The notes under the pieces are model-generated. The model saw only the letters and a program-made list of their open reading frames with translations, was not told the origin of the DNA and searched no databases. Shown piece after piece: positions 1-11,179 of a DNA stretch of 64,000 nt (its first letter is position 1; each line of letters starts with the position of its first letter). The translations under genes and the position numbers were made by a program. The stretch lies in assembly GCA_933207985.1 (NCBI GenBank), contig OW240915.1:263282413-263346412 (forward strand), read 5' to 3'. Origin of the DNA: Pelobates cultripes (lineage: Eukaryota > Chordata > Amphibia > Anura > Pelobatidae).

Positions 1-3000
1 TCTGAAGGGGAAGCTGACTTAAAGGTTCAGTGATTTTTACAAATTAATCTGTGATAAAATGTACATGGTATTCACTGCAACAACAGCTTTGTAATTGTGC
101 GTAGTTGTTATGGTGGTTAGAGTAACTGTTTAAAGTAACATTCCTAGCACCAAAGCCTCTATATCATGCTGTAGTGTTTCTGCTGCCAGGAAAGCTTTGG
201 CGCCCCCCAATTTAAGGAGTCAAACAGTTTGGTAATGGCTTGATTTATTACGCAGAGTCCCCCGGTTGCCACCCCACTCCTCCTATCTAGCCAAAGCTGT
301 CAGCTTTGTTAAGAAAGAAAGAAAAAAAAATAACTCATGGATTAGGGGCTGGCTCTGATTTTTGGAGCCATGAGTCATCTATAAACCACTTGGCCCTCAG
401 TTTTGTGGCTTAAATATCTCCATGACCCTTCAATAGCATTATTTAACCACCATTTACTGTTCACTTTTATGTATTCTCCAGCGAAGGGAAAGAGTTGATG
501 TGAAGTTGACATTTAAAGTCTGTGTTTCCAATATTTTAATAAGAAATTTTTATGTGGAATAGTATGGTACTTTATTGGAATTCGTGATCTTTTTGATATT
601 GTTGCCTGGCTGTAATGGATCCTGTCCTAGTGTCGTCTTGAACAAGCATGATACTTTTATCTCTTGAATCTGCAACTGTAGATACTTATCCTGTAATATA
701 AACTGGGAAATCATGTCTACCTCTCTAGTATCAGATGTATGTACTCTCAGAATTTCCCACATCCATGTTGAAGTTATCCCCTAGAAGAAGAATTGTACCA
801 TTTCCTTCCTGGTCACTATGGTGATGTTGAAATAAACATACCTTGAATTTCTGGCATTTTTTTTTTTTTTTTTTTTAAAGTAAACCACTTTAGCCCATAC
901 CGATGTCCATTCTCTAGACTTAGAATTGCCGCGGACAAGCCATATGATGCATATATGCATCACTGCTGACATGCAGGAGGTTGAGGCTTACATGCATGCC
1001 TATATAACATACCCCCAGCCAACCAATGCTTCACAGGCACAAAATGATACAGAAGTACTCTGTGCATGATACAAAGACTCTCATGGTGCTGAGATCACGC
1101 TGAGCTGAGCCATGTGCTTGTGCTGCAGATTATCTCTATAGTCCATTATAAGTAGGACACCCGAGGAATAACACCAAATTTTAAAGCAGGATATATACTT
1201 CCATGTATGATCAACAGTAGACACCTGCATCACTATAGCAAATTTAATTAGGCCCTGTGGCCTAATGCAGGAAGTGTTGATGTAGAAACTATCCTATATT
1301 TGCATTTGAAGTCCTTTAAAAAAAATTTTTTATGTAAAAACAGTTTCCAGAGATACTAAAACAAAGCATATATACACTTCATTTGTGTTCTGTTATTTTA
1401 TATAACCTACTTACTGTGGTGTTTTTTGGGGGGGAGAGGCGGTTCTTACTTGTATCAGTTTTCTCATTTTTAAAAAAGATATGCCTGTATCTAAAAGATC
1501 TATCATTCGTTTTTGTGTGCTGTTTAATAGCACTGGATATACTTTGTTTCAGGGAAAGAGTAGATAAAGTCCTTCAACCCACCGTTAATTGCTGGCAGGG
1601 ACAAGTTTCCCAAGCTAGATCCAGTTGATTGACATCACATAACTCTTTAACACGTGAGCAACTATTGGCAACAGTTAGGAAGAAAGAGAGGTAGAGATGG
1701 AAGAAAAGCTGGAGGGAGATAACTGTTTCACAGTTCCTGGATTGATTTCTATGAATACAATTTGGCAGATGGTTGTAGTTTTATTGTAAGCCACCATAAA
1801 ATGAAAGCAACGTGCAATGCTGTTGAATAAATCGTTATCTTTGGTATTCAATGACACCGTTTTATTGCATTTTCTAAATTACATTTCGGCAGACATCTGC
1901 CATAACGATCCTTGTGCGGTTTACGAGATACTTTGTAGGATAATGAAGTAAGGTCTTTGTTTTTCTAATGATGATTATCACTAGTTATGTATTTTGTCAT
2001 AACATTCTACAAATTCAACAGTTGGAAGAAGTGGGTTCTTAGAATGCCCTTTAGTAAATTTTTGTTGTTAAATTGCCTCATTAAAAAATGGCCCAAATTT
2101 ATGAAAAATATAATTGTATGTTTCTGCTTGCTGATAATCTCTTAGTTTATCATACACTTACACTATAATATTGCCCTCCTCCTCCCACCCCACCTATTTA
2201 TCTCAACCAGAGAACCTGAGCTATGCCTCTTAAATAATTTTTGTTTGACCATTTAAACCAGTTTTCTTTCTCATGCATGTGGGCTTGGTGTGTGTATATA
2301 AAGTAGCATGGAAATGTCTAAATCATATATGTTATGAATGCTTGTCTGTGATGTGGATAGAATGGAATGTAGTGGTGGGGCTTTAATAGACGACAAGTAC
2401 CAAAATATGTACAATTAAAAGCATTTATAGCATTACACCTATTCAACATAAATAGAAAGGTGGCCGTTTAATTACTACTAGTTCATTGGAGGCTTGGGCC
2501 TTTTATTCCGTAACAATGACGTTGGCCATGGTAAAGGTAGGACATAAAATATCCAGTACGCTCACTAATGTACTAAACCGCAATTTCTAAGTTCACATAT
2601 TTTTTTTATTTTTTTTTAACTAACCTAGGCAAAATTAATGGGGATGTAGTTACATTATATGATCATACATTGCGAGGCCTGCCACAACGTCAATGTACCC
2701 CACTCTTGGCAGGTCCTACTCTAGCAGCCTAATGTCTGCTCTTATTAAATTAATCCACTTACTTAGGGAATGTTTCCTCCTGGGGCTCTCTGCAGGGCTG
2801 GGTTAAATAGGTGTCAGGGAGTTGGACTGCACTTTCAATCTGTGAGCTTTGACTGTTTAGTGAATGAGTGAGTGCCCTGGATCTTGTATGTTGTATTAAC
2901 TGGCACCCTTATAAATGAATGCTTGTTTGGATGAGTGCCACCCCTTGATTTCATATGTGTAAAGGTTGATGCACAGGATTATATACGGAAGACTCTGTAT

Positions 3001-4129
3001 TTAAAGGCTGCATAGCAGTAAACCATGTTGAAGGATTTATTAATTTGCTTCTCTGCAGTTTTATATACACAGTGCTCAGTTCTTTCTGTCTCCTTCCATT
3101 CTGTGCCCCTCTCTACACAGTAAGGAATGTGGGAGCCATGTTCCCTCCTCAAATATATTAAGGAAACAGAGTTCCCATCAGTTCAAATTGTTCTAGAACC
3201 CTTATGTGTAGGAATGCAAATGGGAAAAAAACCAAAAACATTTAATATGTTACATAACTGACGTTATTTCATCTTACTCGTTAAGTGCAGGTCAGTGGTG
3301 GCATTGATAGCACTTGGTAATTGCCTTTGATGAGCACAGAGTTTTCTTTGTGTGTTTCTGGGAACAATGATTTAGAAGGACGACACTTGTGTATATAGCA
3401 GTGTCAAAGCTCCTATTTTGTTTCGAATTAAGTAACCCTGTCATTCACAGTGTGTGTATTGCTATTTATATTCCTGCATTTGAATGTTGGCAGAACTGAT
3501 CCGAGCAGAAGATTTTAGACAGAATGAGGTAGGCGGGTTGATTGGCTTCTTCAGAGAATCTTCTCCTGTATGTATTAAGTATAGCTCAGTGATTATTTAA
3601 ATCTGGTGTATACATCCTGTAAGGACATACAATAACTGTCTTAGCTAATTTAAGTTCATAATTTCGCACTTACAAGACGATCTGGCATTTCTACACTAAT
3701 GTTTAGTAGCACTGGGTTTTAGAGTATACCTGTTTGCAGGAAATGCATAATCTACTGTTTTGATTTGTTTCTTTGTATTCTGTACTTTTTCATTTTAATT
3801 GGACAAGGGACAATAATTAGCTTTAGGGGTGTGAGTGGACGCATAGCAGTTCAGAGAAATTTGAACTGCCTTACTAATAATTTATTTAGAACAAAAAACG
3901 TATTTACACAGACTGATTTGTAAATGCATTTAATATAGGTTTAAATACACAGTACTGCTGTTTATTGCTGTGAAGCTCTGATATAAGTTCAGACGTGCAA
4001 ACAATATGGAGCTCCTAGAAACAACGAACATTAGGACAGAAAAGAGGGACAGAGGGATTTGGACCCAAAATAGGGACTGTCCCTTACACGTTTGAGAGAT
4101 ATGTTATCCTACTAAGTATTGCTCTGCCT
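1..4129. other. Non-coding AT-rich sequence, no gene recognised
   Basis: Both strands contain only frames under about 80 codons, none with a recognisable domain. A 19-base poly-T lies near 858-878. No clear terminal inverted repeats or retroelement motifs were found. It may hold upstream non-coding exons or regulatory elements of FAM110B, but nothing visible proves that. Confidence 0.6.
4015..4110. repeat. Short interspersed repeat (agggacag / ctgtccct hairpin)
   Basis: The stretch agaaaagagggacagaggg is followed by aatagggactgtcccttac, so the ends can pair around a short loop. I recall similar 'agggacag ... ctgtccct' segments scattered through frog genomes, but cannot name the family. No target duplication could be defined. 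Confidence 0.4.
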
Positions 4130-4209
4130 TTAATCCCTTAAGGACACATGAAATGTGTGACATGTCATGATTCCCTTTTATTCCAGAAGTTTGGTGTTTA
4201 AGGGGTTAA
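4130..4209. mobile_element. 80-bp TTAA micro-MITE, copy 1
   Basis: The segment starts and ends with TTAA and has near-complementary ends (aatcccttaaggacacatg at left, tttaaggggttaa at right). Its body ACATGTCATGATTCC..TTTTATTCCAGAAG also occurs at 9424-9503 (opposite orientation) and 16519-16598. TTAA borders are the insertion preference of Kolobok/T2 and piggyBac elements. With 80 bases it cannot encode anything and must depend on a transposase supplied elsewhere. Confidence 0.75.
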
Positions 4210-5916
4210 GGTGTCTAGCACTGTGTGATTTAAACCAGTGGGCTGCAAATATTATTGAATTGTAAAAGTAAGTCATGCTGACTAACTGCACCAGTTACCC
4301 CAGAATCCCACTAAGCTTCGTAGATGAAATTGCCAGACAATGATATTTACATGCAGTTTGCTCTGTACAGTAGGATTAACTGTCTGAAATTTGCTAGCAT
4401 TGTAATCATTCATTTAGCAGTGGGAGTGTGTTATTGTAAGTAACCAGTTAGGGAAAATTCCTGGTATAAAGGAGCTTTCACTTCAGCGTGACCTTGTCAT
4501 ATACATGATTGGGACTCACCATAGCAGTGTGATCACATATACAGAAATGCCCCGAATTAAGGCTAGATTGACTGCTTTGCTGTCCTAGTTTGAAGCCTTG
4601 ATGCGCCAGTACATCCATTGGTTCTCTACAGACTGTTTTCTGTGATGATCTTGACACCAAATTGGTCTTCACGGGATTGACTGTACGTTCAAATGTAAAT
4701 AAAAACATATTTCTGCATCTATAAAGGAATGCCTACGGACGCATCCTTTTGTGCCTGTGATTTGTTTCATGCCATCTTACCTAGGCGGATTAAATACTTA
4801 TTTCAAGACTTAGAATTTGTTTTCTCTTTGCCTCTAAGCAATCCAATTGACAAAGTAGATTATGTCTCACAGACAGTTGCTCACATTTAAAGCTACACAA
4901 ATTGTTCCTGTTTTGATGTGATTGCAGGGCTTACACAGGAAGGTAAGCATACGTAAAGCGAAACAAAGCAGAAATTATTGGAATGTCACTTGGAATATAG
5001 AGAAACATTGGGTAACTTAATTTCATTTCTATATAAATTCTTCATCGTGAGTGTCTGCAAGATAAGACTTTTGTGGCCCCTGCTATCGACTTCTCTTCCC
5101 CTCCCCTCCTCCCCCCCCCCACCTATTATGTGAGTGCTACCATGTGTTAAAATAAAAGTTGATTGGTTTTCTTAGCCATATTGTTCTAGTATTTTGTGAT
5201 TTTGAAGTATCTCATGTCTGTATATGTGGATTGCCATCCCTTCCATTCTGTCATCTTGACATGCTAGTTGTGGAGTTAGCAGATGGCCATCTACAAGTAA
5301 AGGAATTGTGGGTTTCTTTTGTGACACAAAATTGACAACAGTCATATGATGCTTCTCTTTTTATTTTAATTTTTTCCTTTCTGGATCAACTAATATTGCC
5401 TTGCTTACAGAGTTTAATTTGTGTTTAAGAATTTGTCACTGACTACCCTATGATTCATGAATGCTACCATTTATCTGGGACAAAATATGACTAGGTTAAC
5501 ATTTTAGCCCTGTTATGAATATTAAAGCGGATGGGCAGATAATTTGGAAAATAAATTGGGGCTCCCATGGATTCCTTGCTTATCACAGGAGCCTACTGTT
5601 GTATCTTGTATCTTGCTTCTAGTCCTTCACACCTTGGTAGGCAATGCAAATGCTAAAAAAAAAAAAAGCCATCTACCCATCCATAAGGGTAAATGGGGAA
5701 CCATTGGACCTTTATTTTTTTATACATATTTATTTTAAACCTACATGTCTTGTGCAGCCACAGTTAAGCTTTTTTTATTTTACTTTTGTACTGATTTGGA
5801 AATTGCTATAAACCTAATCCATTTATGATGTAGCTGAGCCCCATCATATTTGAGAATGATTTAAATGGGCTCCAGTGTGAGCAGCGGTTGAATAATTTTA
5901 GAGGATAGTAAATGAA
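4210..5916. other. Non-coding, nothing recognised
   Basis: AT-rich sequence with homopolymer runs (poly-C near 5110-5120, poly-A near 5656-5667). No frame above 76 codons and no repeat family recognised. Confidence 0.5.
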
Positions 5917-6567
5917 AGGGACACTATAGGCACCAAAACAGCTTTAGTTTAATGAAGCAGTTATAGTATATAGACCATGCCCATGCCGTCTCACTGCTCA
6001 CTTTTCTGCCTTAGAAGTTAAATTACTTTTATACTGAACTTGTCAAACCTCCCTGCATACGACTTACACAGCCTTCCTAAACACTTCCTATAAAGAAAGA
6101 TCTGACGTTTATACTTCCTGTATTTCTCATTCTGTTTAATTTAAAAATTATCTCCTACTCTGTTAATAGCCTTCTAGAACACTTTGGTGCCTCCTGTGTG
6201 TAATTCAAGTTCAATTTACAGAGAAAAAAAACCATTTGATTGATTGTAAGCTCGTTTGAACAGGGCCTTCTTCCTCTCCTGTCTCTGTTAGATACTGTAT
6301 GTTCATTACTTGTCAAATATCTCCATTTTACAGTTTGAAAGCTCTGCGGAATATGTTAGCGCTATATAAATGCTAATGAAAATCTGAAAATGAAACCATT
6401 TGTTTCATGCAGGCTCAGTGAGTCACAACCAGGAGAGGTGTGATTAGGGCTGCATAAACAGAAAAAAAGCATGATTTAACTCCAAAGTGGCCGTTAATTG
6501 AGCACTGAGACTGCAGGAGTATAATTCTATACACTGAAACTTTCTGTTTTAATGCCTATAGTATCCC
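5917..6567. mobile_element. Degenerate T2-like MITE with an embedded retroposon tail
   Basis: The left edge reads gaaagggacactataggcacc and the right edge reads aatgcctatagtatcccgtt, so the ends are imperfect inverted repeats of the AAGGGACACTATAGG type seen in better copies at 9500 and 63602. The TTAA borders are eroded, implying an old insertion. A retroposon tail (6240-6390) lies inside. Confidence 0.55.
6240..6390 (+). repeat. Retroposon 3' tail (attgtaagctcgtttga type)
   Basis: The segment contains gattgtaagctcgtttgaac followed by gcggaatatgttagcgctat and ataaat, a tail I recognise from vertebrate LINE/SINE 3' ends. The same opening phrase recurs at 23379 and 56776. It probably marks a 5'-truncated retroposon insertion. 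Confidence 0.5.
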
Positions 6568-8240
6568 GTTCCGAACGCTCTGAAAGTCTGTCTGAAATAT
6601 TTATTTTTATTATAGATTTTTGGGAGAAATGAGAGCTGAATACATTTGAATTTGTTTCCATTAATGTTCAAAGCTATAATATCAAGCAAGTTATCAATGA
6701 TCCTTTTTTAGACTTTTGAAGGTTTATTCACTAAACTTTGAATTATAGCACATTGAAATCTAAAAATAAAAATGTTCACAAAAATAGCTCAGCTGTAACT
6801 AGAGCAAGCTGGCAAACTTTTCCAGATCAGTTATTTTGCTTAAATTTAGCCATTCGGATTTCCATCAGTGTTAAGCCTTTCACAGAAATTTACATTTACA
6901 AAAGTTAATTATGTCATGAGCATTCATTATCTCTTTAGTAGTTGACTAATTAATAACAGTCCTATGGTCCCTTGCTCTGAACAGCCATCATGTAATCTTC
7001 TGAATGTCCATAAAACCCCATGGCTGTGCATTCAAATTCTTTGCATAGGGAGCATTTGTAAGTAGCTTTTAGCAGAAGAATGCCTTAATCACCCTGTACA
7101 CCCTAATGAGACTCCTAATGTGCACCGTTTTACAGGCCACTCGAATTAGATTTTTTGGTTTTGCAAGCCTTAAGGCAAAACTTTCTAATGTTTTCTGCTC
7201 TGCTGTACTGACCTTTTAGTCTCCTGCTCAGTATGACACACACTCATGGCGAGGCTATGAATATATGACGTTCATTCACTAGCCAACATGTCTGTGTATT
7301 AAGAGGTTTTCCTTGGGGTAAATCAGAAGCAGCAAGACGTGCTATAATGGAGCAAGCCATGACTAAAACTATTCACTTGAAAATAAGTCGTAGGATTAAG
7401 AACACTGAAAATAGCCACTCACTGCACTTTTCAGGACTTTGTTCACGAAATGGATATAGCGAGTCCACCACATAGTTGAAAAATATATTAGATCTTGCCA
7501 CATTCAGGTAAACAAAAAACCCACAAAATTTAACTAGGTTTAAAATTTTCTTAATTTAAAAAAACATTTTTTTTTAAATGTTCACATTCCAGGCAACAAG
7601 AACACACTTCAGATGTTGGATTAGAATTCTATGATCCTCTGCTAGTTTTAGGAATAGTGAGAATTGTCCTAAAATCTGCTAATTGTCACAAGACTATTTC
7701 ATAAAAAAATTGAGATTATTGTTTCAAGTTAATTATAACATATCAGCGAAGCCATAATATTAAACAGGTTTTTTTTTCTTGCCTCTCAATTAGCTATATA
7801 ATGATGTAACATAAAAAATATGTTCTTGTCTTGATGTATTGTGGTTTCCGTGGATATAGTCTTGCGACTAGCTATGTATGACAGACTGAAAACACATTTA
7901 TCATATCCAAGCGAGTGAGTTTCTGCTGTTACCGAAATATATGATCTCTGTAGCATTCTATACAAGCAGCACTAGATTACCATGTAGACCAATGCAATTA
8001 ACAGAACCACTCATGCTTGGCTTATCATTAGTTCTTTTAATGTATATGCATACTTCCTAACATATCCACTTTTCTTTAACCCCATAGTGACAAGACCGCT
8101 TTTCAGTTTTCTTACCGTTTGGGACCAGGGCTGTTTCTACATTTCTGCGGTGTTTGTGTTTAGCTGTAATTTTCCTCCTACTCATTTACTGTACCCACAC
8201 ACATTATATACTGTTTTCTCGCCCTTAAATGGTCCTGGGA
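6568..8240. other. Non-coding, nothing recognised
   Basis: AT-rich stretch lacking repeat-family motifs and long frames. Such repeat-poor sequence beside a developmental-type gene could contain conserved non-coding elements, but conservation cannot be judged from one genome. Confidence 0.5.
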
Positions 8241-8258
8241 GTGCTATCTGGAATATTT

Positions 8259-8303
<45 letters not shown>

Positions 8304-8325
8304 GTATATGTATATGTATATGTAT
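8259..8325. repeat. (TG)n(TA)n microsatellite
   Basis: About eleven TG units run into about eleven TA units and then tatgtatatg repeats. The long frame that crosses it is an artefact of the simple repeat. Confidence 0.95.
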
Positions 8326-8552
8326 TTATTTTTTTATTAACATTATTTTATTTTTAACTTTTTTTTTAAACTTATTTTTAACTTTCTTTTTCTTTTTTTC
8401 ACCAGCAGGGGAACTGTCTGTCAGTTCAGGCAGTCCCCCTGCCGACAGCACTATGGACACCTATTGTGGCCATGTGACCAGGGCTGGACTGGCCCACCGG
8501 GATACCGGGAAATTTCCCAGTGGGCCGTTGTCACCTGGGGCCAGGAAAACAT

Positions 8553-8787
8553 TTGGGTGACCTGCGGCCGCAGGGAGAGCTTGGATGGCAGCCGCAGGGG
8601 GAGCAGGCTGTTCTGTCTCTACTCCCCCGCCCTTGCGCGCTACTTAATTAGACCGGGGGCGGAATATGACGTCATATTCCAGCCCGGTCTAATTAAGTAG
8701 CGCGCGAGGGCGGGGGAGCAGAGACGGAACAGCCTGCTCCCCCTGCGGCCGCCATCCAAGCTCTCCCTGTGGCCACAGGTCACCCAA
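8553..8787. repeat. 235-bp near-perfect palindrome, no spacer
   Basis: Two arms of about 117 bases (ttgggtgacctgcggccgca... and its complement ending ggtcacccaa) meet at the axis ggaatatgac|gtcatattcc near 8670. Only a handful of mismatches and one 1-base indel separate the arms. The arms are CpG-rich (gcgcgc, gcggccgc), so they are recent or protected from methylation decay. The axis itself is TGACGTCA, the consensus CREB/ATF site. Confidence 0.9.
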
Positions 8788-8835
8788 AAGCACACCTATC
8801 TGTCTGCCCACCCACAGGTAGCAAAAAGTATGTAT

Positions 8836-9082
8836 GTCAGTCTGTCAGTGGGAGTGTGTGTGTGTGTGTCTGTCTGTCATGGTGGGTGTGGGTGTGTGTG
8901 TCTGTGTCGTGTGTGTCTGTCTGTGTCATGGTGTGTGTGTCTGTTTGTGTCATGGTGTGTATGTCTGTCTGTGTCATGGTGTGTGTGTCTGTTTGTGTCA
9001 TGGTGTGTATGTCTGTCTGTGTCATGGTGTGCGTGTGTGTGTCATGTAATGTGTGTCTGTCTGTCATAGTGTGTGTGTGTGT
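8836..9082. repeat. TG-rich minisatellite, 24-bp unit in a 48-bp higher-order repeat
   Basis: Units of tctgtctgtgtcatggtgtg plus tgtg alternate with a variant having tctgttt and gtatg, giving an A-B-A-B order between about 8913 and 9032. All long frames on both strands here are artefacts. Confidence 0.85.
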
Positions 9083-9423
9083 CTCTGTCATATAAGGGAA
9101 TTATTGCACGAGGCATTGCTGCAATACCGTTAGAGCGGCTGGTGGCGATACGTCTGCGGTCGTTTTTTGTCGGATGTACCTGATACGTACGGGGTCGGGA
9201 TGGGGTTAAGTGTGTGTGTGTGTGTGTGTATGTATACATACATAAATACATACAGAAAGATGGCAGGATGCAGTAGCTAAAATATTAAGCTATTTGCAAA
9301 ACACAAAAAAACAAACATGCATCAGAGTCTTTAAACAATAATGAGCATCAATTGTAACCTCAAATTGGTCTATTAACATTGGTTACTTATACAATATCAC
9401 GGATAATAATCTGTGTTTGATGC

Positions 9424-9503
9424 TTAACCCCTTAAGGACATAACTTCTGGAATAAAAGGGAATCATGATGGAATATTTCCGTCATGTGTCCTTAAGGGGT
9501 TAA
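9424..9503. mobile_element. 80-bp TTAA micro-MITE, copy 2 (inverted)
   Basis: TTAA at both ends, with ends cccttaaggacataac and tgtccttaagggg. It is the reverse of the copies at 4130 and 16519. Its right TTAA (9500-9503) is also the left TTAA of the next MITE. Confidence 0.8.
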
Positions 9504-9905
9504 AGGGATACTGTAGTGCCATAAATACAAACTGTTTATTTACTTACCTGATCCCAGTAACAATGTCTCTTGGCGCAGGGTCAAGCGATCTCTAATACGC
9601 ATGAGCGGCAGATTTAATCAATGCTTTCCTGTGGGAAAAAATCTAATGCTGGAGGTCCTCATGCAGAGTGTGAGGACGTCTAGCGTGAGATACTGGACCA
9701 AAGGTCCGTTTCTATTCAGGAAGCCCTCTAGTGGCTTTCTGGTGACAGCCACTGAGGGCAGGCTTAGAGCTGCAATGTAAACATTGCAGTTTCTCTGGAA
9801 CTGCAATGTTTTACATTGCAGCACTAAGTGCAATAGGGACACAGCACCCAGACCTCTTCAATGAGGTAAAGTAAAGTAGTCTGGGTGCCTATAGTGTCCC
9901 TTTAA
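9500..9905. mobile_element. T2/Kolobok-type MITE, 406 bp
   Basis: Bounded by TTAA (9500-9503 and 9902-9905). Terminal inverted repeats read AAAGGGATACTGTAGTGCC and GGTGCCTATAGTGTCCCTTT. Xenopus T2-family MITEs, mobilised by Kolobok-type transposases, have TTTAAAGGRR ends, which this fits. The interior is a chain of hairpins, including tgcaatgtaaacattgcag paired with ctgcaatgttttacattgca (9771-9820) and ctctagtgg...ccactgagg. Confidence 0.8.
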
Positions 9906-10400
9906 GATGGGTTTTGAGCAGATCATAAGAAATTCTTGCTGGGATGACGGTTCTTGTTTTGTGGCCACATTTACCATGTGCTTTGTATCATCAGGGTGCA
10001 CCAGTTTCAGTATCCCAGCTTATTCCATAACAAAGAAACCCTATGACTCTTCTTCTCCTTGTGGGTAAGGGCACAAAATTCAGCACATTTCTGTTCTCCA
10101 AGGACCTGCCACCAATGCCTGTTTGAAGTTTTACCTGTGATGAAAGTTGTCAAGTTTCGTCCAGTCACAATCCTGTTTTACTTTTTTAAATAAAAATACA
10201 TTGTTATATCCGTGCACCACGATGTAATGAAGTATTAAATCCCCAAGCATTTTTAACACCCTAAACGCCTATCATTCCCAGCCACAAATGTGAAGGCAAG
10301 ATCACCAGCAGAACAAAATGAGCAGATCACACACAAGTGGGGTGATGTGACCAGATTCCATTTATTGCTTTTTTATATTTTATATATATATACCGTATTT

Positions 10401-10471
10401 TTCGCTCCATAAGACGCACTTTTTTCCCCCTCAAAAGTGAGGGGAAATGTCTGTGCGTCTTATGGAGCGAA
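10401..10471. repeat. Hairpin repeat with 19-bp perfect arms (CTCCATAAGACGCAC type)
   Basis: ttcgctccataagacgcac at 10401-10419 is exactly complementary to gtgcgtcttatggagcgaa at 10453-10471. The preceding taccgtattt completes a terminal motif I have seen widely in vertebrate repeats, though I cannot name the family securely. The expected mirror end further right was not found, so the element is partial or itself a small foldback. Confidence 0.7.
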
Positions 10472-10479
10472 TGTGAAGA

Positions 10480-10687
10480 ATTACTTCCCTGTCTTGGAGC
10501 GTGGGCCGGCTTCACAGCGCGCTCCGCGGTCCAGGAACTTCTATTTCAGGTTCCGGTTTCCGGCGGAACTGAAAGGAAGTGTGCACACTTCCTTTCAGTC
10601 CCGCCGGAAACCGGAACCTGAAATAGAAGTTCCTGGACCGCGGAGCGCGCTGTGAAGCCGGCCCACGCTCCAAGACAGGTAAGTAAT
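10480..10687. repeat. 208-bp near-perfect palindrome, no spacer
   Basis: Arms of about 104 bases meet at gtg|cac (10583/10584). The left arm opens attacttccctgtcttgg and the right arm closes ccaagacaggtaagtaat. Mismatches are few (for example cggaact versus agtcccg). It is GC-rich with many intact CpGs, suggesting youth. A G-rich minisatellite begins directly after it. Confidence 0.9.
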
Positions 10688-10688
10688 T

Positions 10689-11176
10689 ATGGGACAAGGG
10701 GAGGGGGAGACACTATGGGACAAGGGGAGGGGAGGAGACACTATGGGACAAGGGGAGGGGGACACTATGGGAGACACTATGGGACAAGGGGAGGGGGACA
10801 CTATGGGAGAAAGGGAGGGGAGACACTATGGGAGAAGGGGAGGGGAGACACTATGGGACAAGGGGAGGAGACACTATGGGACAAGGGGAGGGGAGGAGAC
10901 ACTATGGGACAAGGGCAGGGAGGGACACTATGGGACAAGGGGAGGGGAGGAGACACTATGGGACAAGGGGAGGGAGGAGACACTATGGGAGAGGAGGAGA
11001 CACTATGGGACAAGGGGGGGGACACTATGGGACAAGGGGAGGGGACACTATGGGAGGGGGGGGACACTATGGGACAAGGGGAGGGGGGACACTATGGGAC
11101 AAGGGGAGGGGGGACACTATGGGACAAGGGGAGGGGGAGACACTATGGGACAAGGGCAGGGGGGGACACTACGGGA
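10689..11176. repeat. Purine-rich minisatellite, about 25-bp unit
   Basis: Around twenty copies of a unit like gacactatgggacaagggga with variable gggg spacing. One strand is almost purely purine with repeated runs of four or more G, so it can form G-quadruplex or triplex structures. The frames up to 198 codons are repeat artefacts. Confidence 0.92.
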
Positions 11177-11179
11177 GGG

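Larger units (their letters stand above)
8395..9207. mobile_element. Composite repeat related to the one at 63345-63606
   Basis: The left part (caggcagtccccctgcc..., gccatgtgacc) matches in style the block at 63345-63440 (ggcattagggggactgcctg, gccatgtgatc). The right part (gtcggatgtacctgatacg...ggggttaa, 9168-9207) matches 63545-63605. The middle is replaced here by other material: a hAT-like opening CAGGGCTGGACTGGCCC at 8480, a 235-bp palindrome and a TG-rich minisatellite. It ends in GGGGTTAA, compatible with a TTAA border. Confidence 0.55.

Noticed and set aside
8830..9095. Cys-rich small-protein frames
   Set aside because: Translation of a TG-rich minisatellite.
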